The position numbers were made by a program, and so were the translations under genes. From contig JAJLRJ010000006.1 of the NCBI GenBank assembly GCA_024195265.1, forward strand, positions 2,617,001 through 2,681,000: a stretch of 64,000 nucleotides of DNA, in the 5' to 3' direction. Origin of the DNA: Dendrophyllia cribrosa. Its lineage: Eukaryota > Cnidaria > Anthozoa > Scleractinia > Dendrophylliidae. Below, piece after piece: positions 58,746 through 64,000 of the stretch (the stretch's first letter is position 1; the number at the start of each line of letters is the position of its first letter). The notes below the pieces were generated by a model. The model saw only the letters and a list, made by a program, of their open reading frames with translations. It did not search any database and was not told where the DNA came from.

Positions 58746-60289
58746 AGATGCCCTTTATGATATGACTTTTCTCTCTTTTTGATCTTTTTGTTGGTGTTAA
58801 AATCTCGGTTTACAAGTAGATTTGCTATGTTTATGCTTGCGCTTATGCTTGCATAGCATCGGTTTACACGTAGCGAGTTTTCTCTGTTTATGCTTGCGTT
58901 GTGCTAATGCTTCGGTCGTAGTGTAAATCTGCTCTTTTGCTTGCATGGCAGCATCAGGGTTTACACGTAGGTTTCCTGTGCTCCTGTTTGCGCTTGAGCT
59001 ACATACTTCGGTCGTAGTGTACATGTACTGAAACCAGTCTTAAGCGACATCTTATTCCAGACATCTTATTATTCAAAATGGCGGGTCGGGCCATTTCGAA
59101 ATTCGAAAAAGCGGAGAAGACCCTGGGGACCAGGTTGACGATCGCCCTCCTGCATGTTGAGTCAACTCAAAATTTCCCCCGCCTTCTAAGTAAACATTGT
59201 CCTTGGCTATTCTTTATCAGTGAATAAGGCACCATATCTTCAACTGGTGCTGTGATGTCACAAATCACATGGTCAGTGCATCTAAAATAAAACAACGTGG
59301 TCGGTGCATCTAAAAAAACAACTGGGTTATAATTAATCAAAGTTATTTCCATCGAAAGACAACGTACATGCCACAAACATGATATTCTACAACACAAAAT
59401 GAAGCAATGCTTGCTCCGCGAAATACAGCTACAACAACTGAGGCGGTAAGGGTAAGAAATGCGAGTCGGAGAAAAATTACTTAAATCCTTGTTGTGTTCA
59501 ATGGTGTTTGATTTGCAATACCTGCAACGAGGCGAGCTTCACTGAACTTATTCTCTTATATTCCAACACTTGTTCGTTTCTTTCAAACATTTGCTCCCAG
59601 GAGTCCACAGCCGGTTCTTAACTTAAAGAAGATATCTCAAATTTCATTTTGCAAGCTATATGAAACAGAGAACACCACGGGAAAGTACATAACTGGCTTT
59701 ATGGGTTTTTATTCATCTACAGCCTATCAAGAGATAAAACCACGTTTTAGGGTTTAATATTTCACTCTATAGGAAAAGGGTTTTCGTGTTTTTTTTGTGT
59801 GTATAAAACTTTCCTCATGTGCTCGATTGAGTGAACGAAGTTCAAGCTCATGCATATACCGGATTTTTTTTCGAGGATTGTGTACTAGCTGTAAAAGGCG
59901 TAAACAAAAAATATTTTTGTTATGGCCGAGTTTCTTTTAAATGAACTGATCTGCAGTTATGGACCATTGTAGGAAGCCGTTGCGCAGTTTAATATGCTTT
60001 TCATAAAAATGATATTTTACACCTCAGAATGCCGCTTATAAGAACTAAAGCCGGAGCTATAGAGTCGTATATAACTTTCTTGGCTTATGAGATTATTTTG
60101 TAAACAACCTTAAGAATAATAATTTACCTGCCCCCTTCACTGGTTCTTTTATATAATTATATGTTATATTTTACGGTTCAGATGCTATGAATGAACACCA
60201 TCGCAGCATGACGCATTTTTAAGCTTCTCAATAATAATAATAATAACAACTAGTTTTCCCTTCCAGAACCTTTATTCGGTTTACTTGTT

Positions 60290-60660
60290 AAGTCTGTGGA
60301 TGAAATCTAAAGTGTGACGATTTAAATGAAAGCTATTGAAAGCTGTGGTACTGTTTATTATGCTGTGCAAGGTGGTTCTAACTTTTGAGTCTGTGGATGA
60401 AATCCTGAAGTGTGACCATTCAAATGAAAGCTACTGAGCAGTACTTTCCCGTGGTTCTGTTTATTATGCTGTAATGGGTGGTTCTTACTTTTGAGTCTGT
60501 GGATAAAATCCTAAAGTGTGACCATTCAAATGAAAGCTATTGAGCAGTACTTTCCTATGGTACTATTTATTATGCTGTACAAGGTGGTTCTAACTTTTGA
60601 GTCTGTGACGAAATACTAAAGTGTGACCATTCAAATACAGCTACAGATTCAAATACAGCT
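60290..60660 (+). repeat. 106-bp repeat array, about 3-4 units
   Basis: Tandem units with TTGAGTCTGTGGATGAAATC, AAAGTGTGACCATTCAAATG and GCAGTACTTTCCTATGGTAC. Same family and direction as the array at 37740-39360. Confidence 0.8.
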
Positions 60661-60693
60661 ACAGACAGTACGTCTCCTTGGTATTGTCCATCT

Positions 60694-61153
60694 CCCAGGG
60701 GGGGGGGGAGGGGAGTACTTGGTTATAATAGTGACGGGGAGGTGTGAATGAGGCCAAATTGTTAGACCCCCAAACTCCTGTTAGGCTAAAAGCAGACAGA
60801 TACCACGCAGCTCTTAACAACCTCTAATTTCTTCCGACCTGGGTATCACGCAGCTCTATTGTTTTTAGGGCTACGGTCCATTGTTGTGTTGTTTGTTCTA
60901 TTGTTTTCTCAGCAAATCAGAGAAGATCTTGTCAGAGCTGCGTACTGCCTCAAAGCAGACGCCAAAAAAGTCCAACGACCCAGAACGTAGCCCCCCAAAA
61001 GTCCCTTTTTTCTCTGCATGCGCATAAAAAATACGCTTTTTGCTGACCCCTTAAAAAGTCCTAATCAAAATCTTTCACCCCCAGAAGAGTTTCGAATTTC
61101 AAAATTTCGAATCCAAAGTCCTCCGTCACTATTGCACCTGAGTACTCCCTGGG
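60694..61153. mobile_element. G-ended TIR element (CCCAGGGGG...GAGTACTCCCTGGG)
   Basis: Inverted blocks are GGGGAGTACTTGGTTATAAT with AGTGACGGGGAG at the left, and CTCCGTCACTATTGCACCTG with AGTACTCCCTGGG at the right. It contains at about 60793-60960 the sequence shared with 53771-53945, which looks nested. Confidence 0.65.
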
Positions 61154-61363
61154 ATTCATCTAGTGATGTATAAGGTGTTTAACCAGCTTTTGCGTGTGTC
61201 AGATTGAAATCCTAAAATGTTAAATGTGCCATTTAATTGAAGGCTATTTTAAATTTGTAACATTCTTAGGTTTTCAAGGTTTAATCTATTCTATGATATG
61301 GTTGTTTCTTGGCCAGGCTGTTTGTTAGCGACTGCACAGATGTTTACCTACAGATATGAACTC

Positions 61364-61369
61364 TATAAA
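61364..61369 (+). promoter_or_regulatory. Possible TATA box of NXPE-like gene 2
   Basis: TATAAA lies 85 bases before the start codon at 61454, in otherwise non-repetitive sequence. Position and sequence fit, but a single hexamer in AT-rich DNA is weak evidence. Confidence 0.3.
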
Positions 61370-61453
61370 TCCGTGCGCTGACACCGTGTCGCTGCTGTAA
61401 ATGATAAAGTTATTTTACCCCGATATATAATCAATTGGTAGGAAGCTCTTTCT

Positions 61454-63778
61454 ATGACAGAATCCCAAAGCGATGTACACGTGTATTCGGAAAACAGAAG
61501 CGAACACGACTTTATCAATAACTTACAGAGAACATTTCAAGGCGTATTCCGCTGCCCACCGGGACTGCGGCACAAAATCCGGCAATTCTGCACTTCTATC
61601 CAAGTACAGTTGACTCGAGGCAGGACATTGCGTGGAGTACCCCGCATGTTTGTCTTGCGCAGAGCATTCTTTCTGTTTTGGGCACTAACTGTGACGTTGT
61701 TTGTGTATCTTAAATGGTATTTCCCATTATACCTCACAAGCACAGTAAGTCGCAACAGTTTGGAAGAGTTTGGGAAGGACTGGTGCCGAGTACGCAGGGT
61801 TGCAATGGACTGGGAACTACTCAGAAAACCTTGCGAAGGGAACACTAAGTTTAGTGTCAATTTACCAGGATGGGGACTGGAAAATAGGACTGATCCTGCG
61901 CAAAGCTATATCCCTATTATGGACATCAAACCCGCAGGCGAGTTTAGCAGGTTTAGCATTCAGTCCCAGACTTCTAACGGCCAGCCCAAGACAGTAGGAG
62001 GGGACGATTGGAGGGTTCTTATATGGGGACAAACTGCGTTGGCGCCGACTGTGATTGATCACGAGAACGGAACTTATGAGGTGCTGTTTCTTATCCTGGA
62101 GCCTGGGACCTACCATGCGTCGATCGTCCTGGATTACTCTCTGTGCGATGGGATGAAAAATCCGCCGGATTACTGGTTTATGCTCGGTACGTTACCATGG
62201 TGACTTACTTAAAAAATCCCAGAGGTTTGGGGCGGGTTAGTTAGAAAACAAAACGGGGATCAACAAAAAAGCGTTAAGCGACCCTGGGTTCCGAACTTCG
62301 GAAGGTTATTAAGATCACGAAGCGCGCGAAAGAAGGAAAAAAAGAAGCATGCACAATCGCGGAGATATGGGAGCGATCTCGAAGTTAACTCCATTTTCGT
62401 GCTTGTTCACACGCACCCGCTTACCTGCCTCGTAAATTTGATTTCACTAGATGACAATTGAACAGGCTGCTTTTATCATAAAAGAGGCACTGAGATCTTA
62501 GTCAGTGTTTTCGACAGCTCGCATGGAATCCACATTAATGATTTCAAATTCTGTAGAACTGTTTTGCACAAAGTGAGAATTTCTGGCACTGTACAGTACT
62601 GGCGATGGTGACAATTGTAACGAATTACAAAGTAGAGCAAACAAGAAAATATTTGTCTCGTATCCCTTTTGAAGATTATATATATCTGAGCGTAAAAAAG
62701 GATTGCTCATTTTCTACATTGTAAAAATAGAACCTTTAAATGCAAAGGTCTAAACGACCGAAATATTGCGTCGAACTCACGAAAGAAGTCTGTCGCGTAA
62801 AAGGAAGCGAGGAGAAGATTATATCTGAGCGTAAAAAATGATTGCTCATTTTCTACATTGCAAAAATACAACCTTTGAATGCAAAGATCTAAACGACCAT
62901 TTTTGCGGTCGTTTTTAAAAAACGCACTATCATAGTCTTCCAGATGTCACTTGAAGTGTAACAGTGTTCAGTTTTAAATCTAAATGCGCAAAATTACTAG
63001 TAGTGCCAAAGACTACTTTTAAATGTCTCTTTTCTTTTGCTAGGTAATATTCATGGGAATGGTCAGCCACACGGAATATTAAGGGAGCATTATGTCTATC
63101 TACAGACGCCACTGTGGGAAGGAATACCGCTGACCATAAGCGTACCACCACCCTCTGGGCCCACGAGATACGAGGGTAAGACTAGGATCCAGTATAAGCC
63201 AATTAAAGTTTTGTGGAAAAAAATTTGGGTGACATTTGCCGCTAATTTTTTAACTCGTCCCCAGACCCCCAATTTGACCCTTAAAATCACAGCGAACGCG
63301 ACATTTTTGGAAGGGAAAATCAAAATTTCGCCCATTTATGAATTACTTTTCGAAAATCTACACTCGGATTCCAGTAATTTGGTTATTATTCTATCTGGAA
63401 ACGTTAAAATATTTTAATAACTTAAAAAAAAGTTCCGTCATTTTGACGTTGAAGTGACCAATGTCACGTAAAGGCTTGTATGGAGTTCAACCGCGCGGTC
63501 ATCGCTTTTAGCGGTATAACTCATTTTAATAGGCGTAATGTCAACATCCACACTCGGTTTTGAAGAGACTAGGATGTGGTGAACATTTTGGTGGGAAATG
63601 TAGCTTTTTTAGATCAAGCTAATCTTTAAACGGAAGTGCTAACGCTTGTTTGTCGTTTGCTTTTCAGAATTTCTGAGCTATGGACTTGGAAATCCTTCCA
63701 CCTGCGGCCTGGACTGTAAATTATTATGGGATGGATTTGGTCGATGGCTCAACGGGACCTGGAAACCACAAGTGACAG
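61454..63778 (+). CDS. NXPE-like membrane protein, gene 2 (3' cut by window end)
   Basis: Exons 61454-62186, 63044-63175 and 63668-63778 are visible (all phase 1 at the 3' side, as in gene 1). They encode 325 complete codons, and the gene continues past the window. The cytoplasmic N-terminus is longer than in gene 1 (about 70 residues). One membrane segment follows (FFLFWALTVTLFVYLKW, about residues 73-89). The lumenal part parallels gene 1: DWCRVRRVAMDWELLRKPC against QWCRIRQARVDWEQILKPC, then GGDDWRVLIWGQ, IDHENGTYEVLFLILEPG, LDYSLCDGMKNPPDYWF, and CGLDCKLLWDGFGRW against CGIRCNFLWDGFGNW. The GDS esterase exons must lie downstream. The start is the first Met of the frame, with a TATAAA 85 bases upstream. 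Confidence 0.85.
62187..63043. other. Intron 1 of NXPE-like gene 2
   Basis: It contains an internal direct repeat: AGATTATATATATCTGAGCG with AAAAAAGGATTGCTCATTTT (about 62673-62720), repeated as AGATTATATCTGAGCGTAAA with AAATGATTGCTCATTTTC (about 62815-62860). No exon is seen. Confidence 0.45.
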
Positions 63779-63864
63779 GTAAAACAAAACCGATACCCAT
63801 CACACAAATGGTGCAAATTTCCTTGCGCTTTCAGCTTTAAATCTAGCAACAAAATTATAGAGTC

Positions 63865-64000
63865 GAACCTCCACTAAAGGGCACCTCCCGTAAGCGGACA
63901 CCTCCCTTAAGCGAACACCAAACCGCGGCTCGGCGATTTATCCTCTCCAACACTACATTTTTAACCTCTCGTAAGCGGACACCTTCCGTAAGCGGACACG
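63865..64000. mobile_element. Left part of a TIR element with GTAAGCGGACACCT motifs, cut by window end
   Basis: Begins near TAGAGTCGAACCTCCACTAA and repeats CGTAAGCGGACACCT at about 63889, 63970 and 63985. The layout matches pogo/Tigger-type ends with sub-terminal repeats. The right end is outside the window. Confidence 0.5.

Larger units (their letters stand above)
58746..61453. other. Intergenic region between the NXPE-like genes
   Basis: About 2.7 kb. 58797-59040 holds diverged tandem units with GGTTTACACGTAG and CTTCGGTCGTAGTGTA motifs. 60290-60660 holds a 106-bp repeat array and 60694-61153 a G-ended TIR element, both listed. No exon is supported. A TATAAA at 61364-61369 may serve the second gene. 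Confidence 0.45.

Overview
The window is eukaryotic nuclear DNA: AT-rich, with short phase-matched exons in long repeat-filled introns. The two host genes that can be named are of animal type, and the mix of BEL/Pao elements, fold-back elements and a tRNA-derived SINE fits a cnidarian, most likely an anthozoan such as a stony coral. The species is inference; the gene families are read directly from translated exons.

Layout. (1) 3545-6813, + strand: the C-terminal three quarters of STN1 (CST telomere-maintenance complex), with a 167-base G run in one intron. (2) 7768-20682, - strand, tail to tail with STN1: a complete 15-exon PAF1 gene (RNA polymerase II elongation complex). Its introns hold several non-autonomous DNA transposons, including a 1.9-kb TTAA-flanked one. 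(3) 22423-43409 and 44947-51241, + strand: two tandem paralogues of a secreted protein family that I cannot name. Their exon phases match and several exon lengths are identical. Intron 1 of the first copy is about 15 kb because two BEL/Pao LTR retrotransposons landed in it, both antisense. One (23122-29176) has a single intact reading frame and LTRs that look identical. The other (31497-37586) lost its integrase by an in-frame deletion, and its 3' LTR was later split by a 761-bp element carrying the start of a RecQ-type helicase gene. (4) 54295-58745 and 61454 to beyond the window end, + strand: two tandem NXPE-like type II membrane proteins (filamin-like Ig domain plus GDS-type PC-esterase). 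The second is cut by the window edge.

The named genes do not form one pathway. STN1 and PAF1 are housekeeping neighbours, and the other four genes are two local duplications. Most remaining sequence is repeats whose nesting gives relative ages. The observations most worth following are the unnamed secreted pair, the RecQ-bearing element with 9-bp target duplications and a related 130-bp copy at 39370-39499, and a TIR element whose core has expanded into a 106-bp satellite array.
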